From JAZDIU01 sp043804635 (GTDB lineage: Bacteria; Chloroflexota; Dehalococcoidia; Dehalococcoidales; UBA2162), in contig JAZDIU010000031.1 in the NCBI GenBank assembly GCA_043804635.1, positions 1-53,847 of the forward strand: a stretch of 53,847 bases of DNA. The letters run 5' to 3'. Shown here in pieces: positions 15,384 through 24,068 of this stretch. The position numbers were made by a program, and so were the translations under genes. The notes beneath the pieces were generated by a model. That model did no database searches and had not been told where the DNA came from. It saw only the letters and a program-made list of their open reading frames with translations. Each line of letters opens with the position of its first letter. Positions within the stretch are counted from its first letter, which is position 1.

Positions 15384-15761
15384 ATGAAAGTAGATAAAGT
15401 TCACCACGTTGCCATTCTCGTAAAAGACCTCGAAGGTGCCGGCAAGTTCTTCTCCGACCTCTTCGGCATAAAATTCGACGGCCCCAGAGTGATTAAGGAA
15501 GGCGGCATCAGAAATATGATGTCCTCTGAAGGCATCGAACTAGTGACGCCGCTTACACCCGAATCATCGGTAGCCAAGACTCTAGAGCAGAGAGGCGAGG
15601 GGATGATGCTCCTTTCTCTGCAAGTTCCCAATGTTGCCAAAGCCACCGCCGATATGAAAGCCAAAGGCGTCCGGCAAATCGGGACTATGGCATCGGGAGC
15701 CACTTTATTCCACCCCAAAGACCTGCACGGCGTCCTAATCGAGCTAACCGAAGCTCATTAA
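15384..15761 (+). CDS. VOC (glyoxalase/epimerase-fold) protein
   Basis: This 125-residue protein of the vicinal-oxygen-chelate fold has two beta-alpha-beta-beta-beta modules. It begins KVDKVHHVAILVKDLEGAGKFFSDLFGI, typical of methylmalonyl-CoA epimerase and glyoxalase-like proteins, with a candidate metal ligand His in HHVAI. The second module ends LFHPKDLHGVLIELTEAH, where His and Glu match the family's metal site. The specific reaction is not assignable. TTGGAGG precedes the ATG. The gene is 45 bp upstream of a large flavoenzyme and is probably co-transcribed with it, so it may act on the same pathway. Confidence 0.85.
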   Translation: MKVDKVHHVAILVKDLEGAGKFFSDLFGIKFDGPRVIKEGGIRNMMSSEGIELVTPLTPESSVAKTLEQRGEGMMLLSLQVPNVAKATADMKAKGVRQIGTMASGATLFHPKDLHGVLIELTEAH

Positions 15762-15806
15762 GTCCGATTACAATAAAATACGTTACGAAGGAAATGGAGG
15801 AAATGC

Positions 15807-17870
15807 ATGGCTGAAAGCACAAAATTCACGAAGTTATTCGAACCGGGGACTATCGGGAAATTCAAGATTAAGAACCGCATCATCCGGGTCGCTGCCGGTA
15901 CCGACTATATAGACGAGGAAGCTAAGCTAAAACTCAAACCGGAACTGCCTTATTTCGAGGCTTTAGCTAAGGGTGGAGTCGGTCTAATGATCATCGGCGC
16001 CACAACTATTTACCGGATGGAAGAGAAGCATATTCCGGGTTACAAGGCACTGACCGATATGATACACAAATATAACATCCCTGTATTCGCCCAGCATCAT
16101 CATGGCGGTGCCTGGGTCACACGACCACGGACGTTCCCACCGGTAGTCTCCGCTTCAGCCATACCTCTTGAAGAGCTTAAGCTACGCGGACCGGAATTCC
16201 CGATTGTTCCTAAAGAGCTGACCATCCCGGAAATTAAAGAGATTATCGCACAATTTGCCACCGTTGCAGAGAGAGATATGAGAGCCGGGTTCGATGGCGT
16301 CGAAATCAATGCCGCTACCTGTCACCTCGGCAACAGTTTCTTGTCCCGTGCTTGGAATCGTCGCCAGGATGAATATGGCTGCCAGAACCTGGAGAACCGG
16401 GCACGGTTTGTAATTGAAATCAAAGATGAAATGCAGAAGCGCATCGGGAAGGACGTCCCTGTGGGCGTTCTTATTAACGGCGCCGAGTTCGGGATTAAAG
16501 ATGGCTTAACTCTTGAAGAAACTCAGGGCTTCGCTAAAATCTTCGAAAAAGAAGGCTTCGCTTACATCAATGTCCGCGTCTACGGCTATATCGATTACTT
16601 CGACCTTCATTTACCCGACTCCATTATGTACCCCGAACCACCCAACCCCGTTGCGCCACCGCTCGACATCAGCCATAAAGCAGCTGGAATTTCTGTTTCG
16701 GTGGCAGCCGCAATCAAGAAAGCGGTCACGAAAGTCCCTGTATTTACCGTGGGCAAACTGGATGCCGCTCTCGGCGAACAGGTCCTTCAGGAAGGCAAGG
16801 CCGACTTCATCGGGCTGGGCAGACGCCTTATCGCCGACCCCTTGTATGTCAACAAAGTCGCCGAAGGCAGGATGGAAGATATAACCCCCTGCATATTCTG
16901 CCTGAGATGCTTCGGTATGCGTGTCGACTACGGCATGGATATCAAATGCTCAGTTAATGGCGCTACCGGACTCGAAGAAGATTACGCCGTCAAACCCGCT
17001 TCCAAAAAGAAAAAGATAATGATTATCGGTGCTGGTCCTGCTGGAATGGAAGCTGCCAGGGTCGCGGCCGTCCGGGGTCACGACGTGACGATCTATGACA
17101 AGAGAAAGAAGCTGGGCGGATTGGTTGTTCTAGCCAATATGATAAAGGGCTTCATAGTTGAAGACCTAGAAGGGCTATTAAAATACTACAACGTCCAACT
17201 ACCCAAACTCGGTGTCAAAGTTAACCTGGGAACCGAAGCCACGGCAGCAATGATTGAACAGGCTAAACCGGACGTTATTATCGTTGCTACTGGTGGCACA
17301 CCGAATACTCCGAAGGTTCCCGGCCTGGATAAATGCAAGAATATCCTCACTGTCGCCGACTTGCACCGCCAAGTGAAAGGCTACCTTGATTTCTTCGGGC
17401 CTAAGACCCTCAGGTCGTTGACTAAGTTCTACATGCCGGTGGGTAAGAGAGTAATCGTTATGGGTGTAGATGGTGGACTTCACAGCCACGAAATGGCTGA
17501 GTTCCTAGTCAAGAGAGGCCGGCAGGTCACAATCCTAGATACTGCTAAGACGATAGATGATAGCCGGCTGCCTAAAGTCAGGAACGTGCGTTTGGCTGCC
17601 TGGCTGGCTAAGAAGGGCGTTCCGGTAATGACCGAAGTCAAGTATAACGAGGTAACGGATAAAGGTCTCACCTTCACTACCAAAGATGGTAAGAAGCAGA
17701 CCCTGGAAGCCGATAACATTATACCGGTTATGCCCTGGCTGCCTAACCCACAGCTTTTCAACAGCCTTAAAGGAAAAGCTCCCGAAGTTTACGCCATCGG
17801 CGACTGCAAGGAACCGGGCTTGATATTGGAAGCTATCGGCGCCGGTCACCGTCTAGCCAGAATTCTATAG
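15807..17870 (+). CDS. Old-yellow-enzyme-type Fe-S flavoprotein oxidoreductase (FadH-like architecture)
   Basis: This 687-residue enzyme has the three-part layout of 2,4-dienoyl-CoA reductase and trimethylamine dehydrogenase. It has an N-terminal FMN TIM barrel (about 1-350), a cysteine cluster (Cys362, Cys365, Cys368, Cys381), and a C-terminal FAD/NAD(P) domain (IIGAGPAGMEAARVAA, about residue 406 onward; final AIGDCKEPG). Two departures are visible. Cysteine spacing is C-x2-C-x2-C-x12-C instead of C-x2-C-x3-C-x11-C. The usual active-site H-x-x-H of the barrel reads N168-A-A-T171. It probably reduces or oxidises an unusual substrate. It follows the VOC gene and ends 9 bp before a strong terminator. 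Confidence 0.88.
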   Translation: MAESTKFTKLFEPGTIGKFKIKNRIIRVAAGTDYIDEEAKLKLKPELPYFEALAKGGVGLMIIGATTIYRMEEKHIPGYKALTDMIHKYNIPVFAQHHHGGAWVTRPRTFPPVVSASAIPLEELKLRGPEFPIVPKELTIPEIKEIIAQFATVAERDMRAGFDGVEINAATCHLGNSFLSRAWNRRQDEYGCQNLENRARFVIEIKDEMQKRIGKDVPVGVLINGAEFGIKDGLTLEETQGFAKIFEKEGFAYINVRVYGYIDYFDLHLPDSIMYPEPPNPVAPPLDISHKAAGISVSVAAAIKKAVTKVPVFTVGKLDAALGEQVLQEGKADFIGLGRRLIADPLYVNKVAEGRMEDITPCIFCLRCFGMRVDYGMDIKCSVNGATGLEEDYAVKPASKKKKIMIIGAGPAGMEAARVAAVRGHDVTIYDKRKKLGGLVVLANMIKGFIVEDLEGLLKYYNVQLPKLGVKVNLGTEATAAMIEQAKPDVIIVATGGTPNTPKVPGLDKCKNILTVADLHRQVKGYLDFFGPKTLRSLTKFYMPVGKRVIVMGVDGGLHSHEMAEFLVKRGRQVTILDTAKTIDDSRLPKVRNVRLAAWLAKKGVPVMTEVKYNEVTDKGLTFTTKDGKKQTLEADNIIPVMPWLPNPQLFNSLKGKAPEVYAIGDCKEPGLILEAIGAGHRLARIL

Positions 17871-17879
17871 GACAAGATT

Positions 17880-17911
17880 AAGAGAGGGGGCAGAAGCCCC
17901 TTCTCTTCTTT
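17880..17911 (+). terminator. Intrinsic terminator after the flavoprotein gene
   Basis: A 12-bp stem (arms 17880-17891 and 17896-17907, one G-T wobble) with an AGAA loop, followed by CTTTCC. The stem holds a GGGGGC/GCCCC core. It separates the flavoprotein operon from the glycan locus. Confidence 0.8.
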
Positions 17912-17931
17912 CCCCGAACACCGTCTAACTT

Positions 17932-17960
17932 TTGACATAGTCTTAACTCTCACTTATAAT
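17932..17960 (+). promoter_or_regulatory. Perfect-consensus sigma-70-type promoter at the glycan locus edge
   Basis: TTGACA (17932-17937), exactly 17 bp, TATAAT (17955-17960). This is the strongest promoter in the window by sequence. It drives the coiled-coil protein, epimerase and dehydrogenase genes. Confidence 0.85.
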
Positions 17961-17982
17961 TGGTTCAATTAAGGAGACTGCT

Positions 17983-18207
17983 TTGGCAAACAAAGACAAC
18001 CCAGCGACCGAAGAACTGGCACTTGATGTTCAGCAAGTTAAGAAACGGCTGGACGTATTCGACCAGCGGCTAGATAACATTGATTCGATGGTTAGTGCGG
18101 TCGCTGAAAGAATAATGAACCAACCCATCACCCTCTATGTGACCTGCCCTCACTGCGGTAAAGAGATTGAAGTTGCCATTCTCGGGACCCGCAAACCCAG
18201 GCGATAA
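17983..18207 (+). CDS. Small coiled-coil protein with a CxxC knuckle
   Basis: This 74-residue protein starts at TTG (17983) with AAGGAG 8 bp before it. Residues 8-45 form a predicted amphipathic coiled coil (LALDVQQVKKRLDVFDQRLD...). The C-terminal part has VTCPHCGKEIEVAIL, a single CPHC pair like half a zinc ribbon, so metal binding would need a dimer. The coiled coil makes dimerisation plausible. Function is unknown. It is the first gene behind the perfect promoter and lies 2 bp before the epimerase gene. Confidence 0.75.
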   Translation: MANKDNPATEELALDVQQVKKRLDVFDQRLDNIDSMVSAVAERIMNQPITLYVTCPHCGKEIEVAILGTRKPRR

Positions 18208-18209
18208 TC

Positions 18210-19133
18210 ATGATAAAGAAGGCACTGGTTACCGGCGGCGCCGGTTTTATTGGCTCCCATCTCTCTAAGAAGTTAATCGAACGAGGCTATCAAGTCGTTA
18301 TCCTTGACGACCTCTCTACCGGCAAGATAGAAAATATAGAAAACCTATTAAAGGCTAACACCGCCAGCTTCATAGAGGGTAGTGTTACGAAGCTTGCTTT
18401 ACTCAAAAAACTCACAAAAGATACCACCTATGTCTTTCACCTGGCTGCTTTTGCGAGCGTCCCACGCAGTATAGAAAATCCTCTGGCTTGCCATAAAGTA
18501 AATGCGGACGGAACGTTGAATGTGCTTTTAGCCAGCCGGGACAGCAAAGTTAAAAAAGTAGTTTTCGCCTCTTCCGCAGCAGTCTATGGCGACACCCCCA
18601 CTCTTCCCCAAAAAGAAAATATGACGCTACGCCCTCTATCCCCCTACGCAGTAACTAAAGTCACTGGAGAATACTACTGCCGGGTTTTTCAACAAGCTTA
18701 TGATTTATCCACCGCCTCGCTAAGATATTTTAACGTTTACGGACCAAGGCAGGACCCGAATTCTCAGTATGCGTCGGTAATCCCGAGATTTATCAAAGAG
18801 GTCTCACAAGAGAAGCCACCAATCATTTTCGGCGATGGCGAACAGACTAGAGACTTCGCCTTTGTTAAGGATGTAGTCGATGCCACCATTTTAGCTGCTG
18901 AAACCAACGCCACAGGTGTGTTCAACATTGCCCGAGGCAGAAGTGTTTCGATAAACGAATTAACAAGGCTCGTCATCAGAATTATGGGTAAAAATATTGA
19001 ACCACTTTACGAGGAACCAAGAGCAGGAGATATAAAACACAGCTTAGCTGATATTTCTAGAGCAAAAGCTTTCGGTTACAAGCCAAAATATAATTTAGAA
19101 GCCGGGATTAAAGAAATGATAAGAGGCTACTAA
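18210..19133 (+). CDS. NDP-sugar 4-epimerase (GalE/WbpP-like SDR)
   Basis: This 307-residue extended short-chain dehydrogenase/reductase probably inverts C4 of a UDP-hexose or UDP-N-acetylhexosamine. It has the NAD-binding TGGAGFIG (residues 8-15), catalytic Ser in ASSAAVYG (about 120-127) and Tyr146-x3-Lys150 (SPYAVTK), then RYFNVYGPRQDPNSQYASVIP. That last block is typical of GalE/WbpP-type enzymes rather than dehydratases. It is packed head to tail with the dehydrogenase that follows (0 bp), so the two probably act in sequence on one nucleotide sugar. Confidence 0.88.
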   Translation: MIKKALVTGGAGFIGSHLSKKLIERGYQVVILDDLSTGKIENIENLLKANTASFIEGSVTKLALLKKLTKDTTYVFHLAAFASVPRSIENPLACHKVNADGTLNVLLASRDSKVKKVVFASSAAVYGDTPTLPQKENMTLRPLSPYAVTKVTGEYYCRVFQQAYDLSTASLRYFNVYGPRQDPNSQYASVIPRFIKEVSQEKPPIIFGDGEQTRDFAFVKDVVDATILAAETNATGVFNIARGRSVSINELTRLVIRIMGKNIEPLYEEPRAGDIKHSLADISRAKAFGYKPKYNLEAGIKEMIRGY

Positions 19134-20393
19134 GTGAAAGATAAACTAAAATCCAATAGAGCCATCGTCGGCATCGTGGGAACGGGTTATGTAGGCTTAC
19201 CGCTGGCTCAAATATTTTCCAGAAACCTGAAAGTGATAGGTTACGATATTAACGAAGACAAAATCAAGAAGTTAACAAATGATAATTCCAATCCTAACCT
19301 TTTTTTCACCACTAACCCCGGGGACTTAAGCCAAGTCGACTTCATCATTATTTGTGTTCCCACCCCGGCAACCAAATCCAAAAAACCAGACTTACGACCT
19401 ATAAAAGAAGCCGCCAGAACAATCAGCCAAAATATGAAGAAAAACTGCATCGTAATTCTGGAGTCTACCGTCTATCCCGGTGTCACCGAGGATGTGGTTA
19501 AGCCAATTCTGGAAGAATCGGGGCTAAAGTGCGGGCGGGACTTCAAAATAGCCCATTGCCCGGAAAGAATCAACCCCGGTGATGACGAACACACCATTGA
19601 CAAGGTAACTAAAGTAGTCGCCGGCATGGACGAAGAAACTACCGAGACAGTATCTGAGTTATATCGTAAGGTCAGCTCGAAAATTTTCAAGGCTAAAGAT
19701 ATACGAACGGCTGAAGCCGAGAAAATTGTGGAAAATATCCAGCGAGATTTGAATATCGCCCTGATGAATGAACTATCCCTCATCTTTGAAAAGCTCGGGA
19801 TGAGTACAAAAGATGTTCTAGAAGCGGCTTCAACCAAGTGGAATTTTCATAGATATTCCCCAGGGTTAGTCGGCGGCCATTGTATCCCAGTAGTCCCATA
19901 TTACCTCGTCCATAAAGCTAAAGAGGCTGGCTATCACTCTCAGTTAATACTATCTGGTAGAGCCGTCAATGACTATATGCCGAAACACGTGGCGGAGATG
20001 GCTATCGAAGCTCTTAAGAATACCGGCAAGGTTATCAAAGACTCAAAGATTCTTATTATGGGACTGACCTACAAAGAAGATGTGGCTGATGCCGGAGAAA
20101 CTCCAGCCAGAGAGATAGTTAACGAGCTTAAGAAATACGGAGTAGAGGTTCTAGCTTATGAACCCCTGCTGGACGAGAAAGGGAATGACTTTGGTATAAA
20201 GGTAGTATCCAAGTTTAAACAAATCCCGAAAGTCGATGGTGTTATCTTAACAGTTGCTCATAAAGCCTTTAAAGAGATAACTCTGGATAAATTAAAAATT
20301 AACATGAATAAAAAACCGATATTAATTGATGTCCGCGGCTTTTTCGATGGCAAAGAAGCGGTGAAAAAAGGATTTTACTACCGTACTTTGTAG
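19134..20393 (+). CDS. UDP-N-acetylhexosamine dehydrogenase (WbpO/TviB-like)
   Basis: This 419-residue NAD-dependent enzyme oxidises C6 of a UDP-N-acetylhexosamine to a uronic acid. It has GTGYVGLPLA (16-25), AHCPERINPGD (about 140-150), and the nucleophile Cys250 in GLVGGHCIPVVPYYL. The Y-Y-L ending of that block is the WbpO/TviB/WbpA type, in contrast to the PWFI type of the second dehydrogenase at 31-32 kb. The start is GTG (19134), directly after the epimerase stop. The last 16 bp overlap the convergent aminotransferase gene. Confidence 0.9.
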   Translation: MKDKLKSNRAIVGIVGTGYVGLPLAQIFSRNLKVIGYDINEDKIKKLTNDNSNPNLFFTTNPGDLSQVDFIIICVPTPATKSKKPDLRPIKEAARTISQNMKKNCIVILESTVYPGVTEDVVKPILEESGLKCGRDFKIAHCPERINPGDDEHTIDKVTKVVAGMDEETTETVSELYRKVSSKIFKAKDIRTAEAEKIVENIQRDLNIALMNELSLIFEKLGMSTKDVLEAASTKWNFHRYSPGLVGGHCIPVVPYYLVHKAKEAGYHSQLILSGRAVNDYMPKHVAEMAIEALKNTGKVIKDSKILIMGLTYKEDVADAGETPAREIVNELKKYGVEVLAYEPLLDEKGNDFGIKVVSKFKQIPKVDGVILTVAHKAFKEITLDKLKINMNKKPILIDVRGFFDGKEAVKKGFYYRTL

Positions 20394-21490
20394 AACTTAC
20401 GAATCGCCTCTATCACAAATCCCACTTGGTCATTAGTTAATTCGGGATATAGAGGTAATGAAAGCACCTCGTTTGAGACTCTATCAGTTTCGGGTAGCTT
20501 AAATTTTTCTAGTCCAAGTGCTTCTTGCCTATGATTTGGTTTTGGCCAGGAAATTAAGATTTCAATGCCACATTCTCCAAGATACGACACTAGCTTATCA
20601 CGTTCCTGAGCCCGAACTACATAGTTAGTATAGACATCGAAATACCGACCTTGCTGTGGAGGTGGTGGTGTTCTTATCTGGGACAGTCCGTGTAGACCTC
20701 GTTCATAAAGGCCAGCTAACTCTCGCCTTCTTTTAATCCACGCCGGCAAGTGTTTCAATTTCGTATCAAGAATAGCGGCTTGAAGATTATCGAGGCGACT
20801 ATTAAATCCAAAACAGAGAATGTCTCCGGTTGCTTTATTCCGGCCGTGGTCTCTGAGAAGTCTTATCATTTCAGCTATCTTAAGTTTATTTGTGACGACC
20901 ATTCCGCCTTCTCCAAATGCACCCAAAATCTTTGCCGGATAGAAACTGAAGCATCCAGCAATACCAAAAGTACCGGCCTTCTTTCCATCAAAACTAGCAC
21001 CTAAAGCCTGGGCGGCATCTTCAATTACCAACAACTTATGTTTATTGGCAATCATCATCAGCTTTTCCATATCGCACAAGCGACCATTTAAATGAACCGG
21101 CATGAGAGCTTTAGTCCGTGGCGAAATAGCTGTTTCTACCTTTGCCATATCCATATTAAAATCATCTGCTACATCCACCAAAATTGGCTTAGCACCGCGG
21201 TGAACAATAACCGCCAACGTGGCAACAAAAGTATGGGAGACAGTGATAACCTCGTCGCCGTGCCCTATATCACCAGCCAACAAAGATAGATATAGAGCAT
21301 CGGTTCCGCTATTAACACCCACCGCATACTTCACTCCTAAAAAAGAGGCTATCTCATTTTCAAACTGTAATATCTGCCGTCGCATAATAAGGTCGCCACC
21401 ATTTAGTACTTCTTTTATTGCGTCGTCTATATCGCTTTGAATATTATGATAATGTAAAGGATAATTTACAAAAGGCACTTTATAAACCAT
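20378..21490 (-). CDS. DegT/DnrJ/EryC1/StrS-type sugar aminotransferase
   Basis: This 370-residue PLP enzyme probably transaminates a keto nucleotide sugar. It has the PLP lysine Lys187 in FSFYPAKILGAFGEGG, the Asp of IEDAAQALGA (about 156-165), and NSGTDALYLSLLA near the N-terminus. It is the last gene of the long minus-strand operon. It starts 3 bp after the transketolase C-terminal subunit with a GGAGC ribosome site, and its end overlaps the convergent dehydrogenase by 16 bp. Confidence 0.92.
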   Translation of the reverse strand: MVYKVPFVNYPLHYHNIQSDIDDAIKEVLNGGDLIMRRQILQFENEIASFLGVKYAVGVNSGTDALYLSLLAGDIGHGDEVITVSHTFVATLAVIVHRGAKPILVDVADDFNMDMAKVETAISPRTKALMPVHLNGRLCDMEKLMMIANKHKLLVIEDAAQALGASFDGKKAGTFGIAGCFSFYPAKILGAFGEGGMVVTNKLKIAEMIRLLRDHGRNKATGDILCFGFNSRLDNLQAAILDTKLKHLPAWIKRRRELAGLYERGLHGLSQIRTPPPPQQGRYFDVYTNYVVRAQERDKLVSYLGECGIEILISWPKPNHRQEALGLEKFKLPETDRVSNEVLSLPLYPELTNDQVGFVIEAIRKFYKVR

Positions 21491-21493
21491 ATA

Positions 21494-22432
21494 TCAGCTC
21501 CTTTTTCTGGAGGTCACTGACTTCATTGATTCGGCGACCTTCACGATACCATCGACCGACAACGAGTAAAGTCCCCTCAAATATTCCTGGCTACCTGCTC
21601 CTGAGGAATATGAATCACTAATTCCTATTCGTTTAAAAGTTATTGGTTCGCTATTTGATTCAGCAAGCACCTCAGCTACGGCACTTCCTAGTCCGCCGAT
21701 AATACTGTGCTCCTCGATTGTCATAATATGCCCGGTATCCTTTGCGGATAGCACAGCCTCAACGTCCAGAGGTTTTACCGTATGCATACTCAGAACACGA
21801 GCGTAGATATGTCTCTGCGATAATTGCTCAGCAGCTTTAATTACGTTATATAGTATCCCTCCTGTAGCAATGAGCGTTATGTCATTACCTTCCCGCATAA
21901 CAATCGCCTTACCTAACTTAAATTTAGGAGCCACCTGATGAACCACAGGGTCGCCAGTTCTTCCTAAGCGCAAATAATCCGGCCCTGAATGCTTAGTTAC
22001 TGCGCGTATCGCCAGTGCCGTCTCTATCGGATCAGCGGGAGCAATTACCGCCATATTGGGTAGAGCACGCATCACTGCCAGGTCTTCGGTAGTATGATGC
22101 GTCATCCCAAGCGCTCCATAGTTTAACCCTCCCCCAGCAGCAATAATTTTAACATTAGCTTTATGATAACAAACGTCGTTGCGTATTTGTTCCAAACAGC
22201 GTAGAGTGGGGAAATTAGCAAGGGAGTAAACAAAGACTACTTTACCACACAACGCAAGCCCCGTAGCAGAGCCAATCATATTCTGCTCCGCTATACCTGC
22301 ATTGATAAAACGGTCAGGAAATTCCCGGGCAAAAGGCTCTACCAACGAATATCCCACATCCCCAACTAGCAAATAAATACGCTCATTGGTCCGCGCCATT
22401 TCTATTAAAGCATTAATAAAAGCTGCTCTCAT
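21494..22432 (-). CDS. Transketolase-like C-terminal subunit
   Basis: This 312-residue protein holds the pyrimidine-binding and C-terminal domains of a transketolase-type enzyme. It begins MRAAFINALIEMARTNERIYLLVGDVG and contains FINAGIAEQNMIGSATGLAL (catalytic Glu in AEQN). Such split subunits pair with a separate ThDP subunit, here the gene immediately upstream, whose stop overlaps this ATG by 4 bp. In a glycan locus the pair probably makes or transfers a two-carbon unit for an unusual sugar, rather than serving the pentose phosphate pathway. Confidence 0.92.
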   Translation of the reverse strand: MRAAFINALIEMARTNERIYLLVGDVGYSLVEPFAREFPDRFINAGIAEQNMIGSATGLALCGKVVFVYSLANFPTLRCLEQIRNDVCYHKANVKIIAAGGGLNYGALGMTHHTTEDLAVMRALPNMAVIAPADPIETALAIRAVTKHSGPDYLRLGRTGDPVVHQVAPKFKLGKAIVMREGNDITLIATGGILYNVIKAAEQLSQRHIYARVLSMHTVKPLDVEAVLSAKDTGHIMTIEEHSIIGGLGSAVAEVLAESNSEPITFKRIGISDSYSSGAGSQEYLRGLYSLSVDGIVKVAESMKSVTSRKRS

Positions 22433-23253
22433 CCAGAAACTCCGAGTTCAGCTAATGCCTTGCGCAACTCCTCATCATTAGGGTGCTTATAATGCCAGGC
22501 AAGCTGATTCTCCATAAAGCTAACCCCTTTTCCTTTTATAGTATGGGCGATAATACAGCTGGGCCGCCTGTGCTCAAACGGGACACTCAACAGGGCACTT
22601 TCAATTTGCTTAAAATTGTGACCATCTATTTCCTGCACCGACCAGCCGAAAGCTTTCCATTTTTCAGCTAAAGGTTCTAAATCAAGAACTTCGCTAACGG
22701 TACCAAAACTCTGAATTTTATTATAATCTACAATAGCGATTAAGTTACCTAAATGGTGGTGGGGAGCAAACAAAGCGGCTTCCCAAGTTGAACCTTCATC
22801 CAGCTCTCCATCACTAAGCAGGACAAAAACGCGAAAAGTCTGCACGCTTGCCTTTCCTGCTAAAGCCATACCTGCTCCCATCGAAAGCCCGTGGCCCAAG
22901 GAACCGGTAGATGCTTCAACTCCGGGCACTTGATAAGTAACATGCCCAGATAAATTTGAACCATCCTGGTAAAAATAGCGCAACTGGTCTAGAGGAAAGA
23001 ATCCACTCTCCGCAAGCACAGCATAAACGGCCGCAGCCGCATGTCCCTTACTCATTATAAAACGGTCACGGTCAGCTTTGTTCGGATGTATAGGGTCGAC
23101 TTTCAGAACCCTATCATAAAGCACTGCTAATAAGTCGGCGACAGATAGACAACCCCCAATATGAGAACTCTTAGCTTGGTGAGTCATTCTTAGAGCATGG
23201 ACTCTAATTCTAGTGGCTAAAGCTTTATAACTCTCCAGCTTATCCTTGCTCAT
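22429..23253 (-). CDS. Transketolase-like N-terminal (ThDP-binding) subunit
   Basis: This 274-residue protein has the ThDP/Mg site of transketolase: SHIGGCLSVADLLAVLY, DRFIMSKGHAAAAVYAVL, and the GDGELDEGSTWEAALFA motif followed by VDYNKIQSFG. It lacks the C-terminal domains, which are on the overlapping next gene. Together they add up to about 586 residues, somewhat shorter than fused transketolases. It overlaps the methyltransferase gene upstream by 4 bp. Confidence 0.93.
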   Translation of the reverse strand: MSKDKLESYKALATRIRVHALRMTHQAKSSHIGGCLSVADLLAVLYDRVLKVDPIHPNKADRDRFIMSKGHAAAAVYAVLAESGFFPLDQLRYFYQDGSNLSGHVTYQVPGVEASTGSLGHGLSMGAGMALAGKASVQTFRVFVLLSDGELDEGSTWEAALFAPHHHLGNLIAIVDYNKIQSFGTVSEVLDLEPLAEKWKAFGWSVQEIDGHNFKQIESALLSVPFEHRRPSCIIAHTIKGKGVSFMENQLAWHYKHPNDEELRKALAELGVSG

Positions 23254-24005
23254 TTGATGACCGCAAAACCGATGTAAGGGTCGAACTCAATTCTCTTTAT
23301 TTCCAGCCGATTAATGCCTATCGTTTCTAAGAGGGCCATAGTCTCCCCTGGCCACAGTGGATTATCTAATTCATCAAAAGCGATTATAGCTCCCTTTGGC
23401 ATCCTGGGGAAAAAGTGTTCTATAGCCACTTTTGTTGGCTCATATAAATCAAAATCCAGGAACAATAAACTTACAACGAGATGCTTGTTTTTCTTAATAA
23501 ATTCTGGAATAGTCCTACTCGCATCTCCCCTAATCAATCCTACTTTGTTAATGTGACCTAGATATCTGTTTTTATCGTATATCTTGATTAGTTGCCCCAG
23601 CTCCTTAAAAGAATCAGAGCGAAGACTTCGCACGCCTACCTTACTTGACTGGCCTTTATCTTTTTCATGCACCGCAGGGAACCCTTCAAAAGTATCGAAT
23701 CCATATATCCGTCTGGTTAAATTTACCGGCTCTAGAATCGCGCTTAAGTTAGCCCAAGACATAAGCCCGAATCCTCGATAAATGCCACATTCGATAATTG
23801 AACCTTTAACACTTAAAAGTTGTTTATAAATTTCGTATTGAGCTAAAAAACGGGTGAGATTTTGCCGGCGCACATATTTCGTGAAATTTTCCAACTTGGT
23901 TTCTATATCATCAGAGCACTTCACAAAGATTTCAGCAATTTCCTCTCTAGCATCCTGTTCGTCTTTAGTCCTTAATCCACCCACAGGTTCGATACCTGCT
24001 CTCAT
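23250..24005 (-). CDS. TylF/macrocin-O-methyltransferase-like protein
   Basis: This 251-residue SAM-dependent methyltransferase of the TylF type is likely to methylate a sugar hydroxyl. Visible blocks are SIIECGIYRGFGLMSWA (SAM site), YGFDTFEGFPAV, LIRGDASRTIPEFI, and the metal-binding region LLFLDFDLYEPTKVAIEHFFPRMPKGAIIAFDELDN. TAGGAGGC precedes the ATG. It is part of the minus-strand glycan operon and overlaps the transketolase gene by 4 bp. The 63-bp gap to the SDR gene upstream holds no clear promoter. Confidence 0.88.
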   Translation of the reverse strand: MRAGIEPVGGLRTKDEQDAREEIAEIFVKCSDDIETKLENFTKYVRRQNLTRFLAQYEIYKQLLSVKGSIIECGIYRGFGLMSWANLSAILEPVNLTRRIYGFDTFEGFPAVHEKDKGQSSKVGVRSLRSDSFKELGQLIKIYDKNRYLGHINKVGLIRGDASRTIPEFIKKNKHLVVSLLFLDFDLYEPTKVAIEHFFPRMPKGAIIAFDELDNPLWPGETMALLETIGINRLEIKRIEFDPYIGFAVIK

Positions 24006-24068
24006 AATAGCCTCCTATTCGAAGAACTATCTGTAGCATCCAGTATTAAGATTTGAGTTGGGATATTT

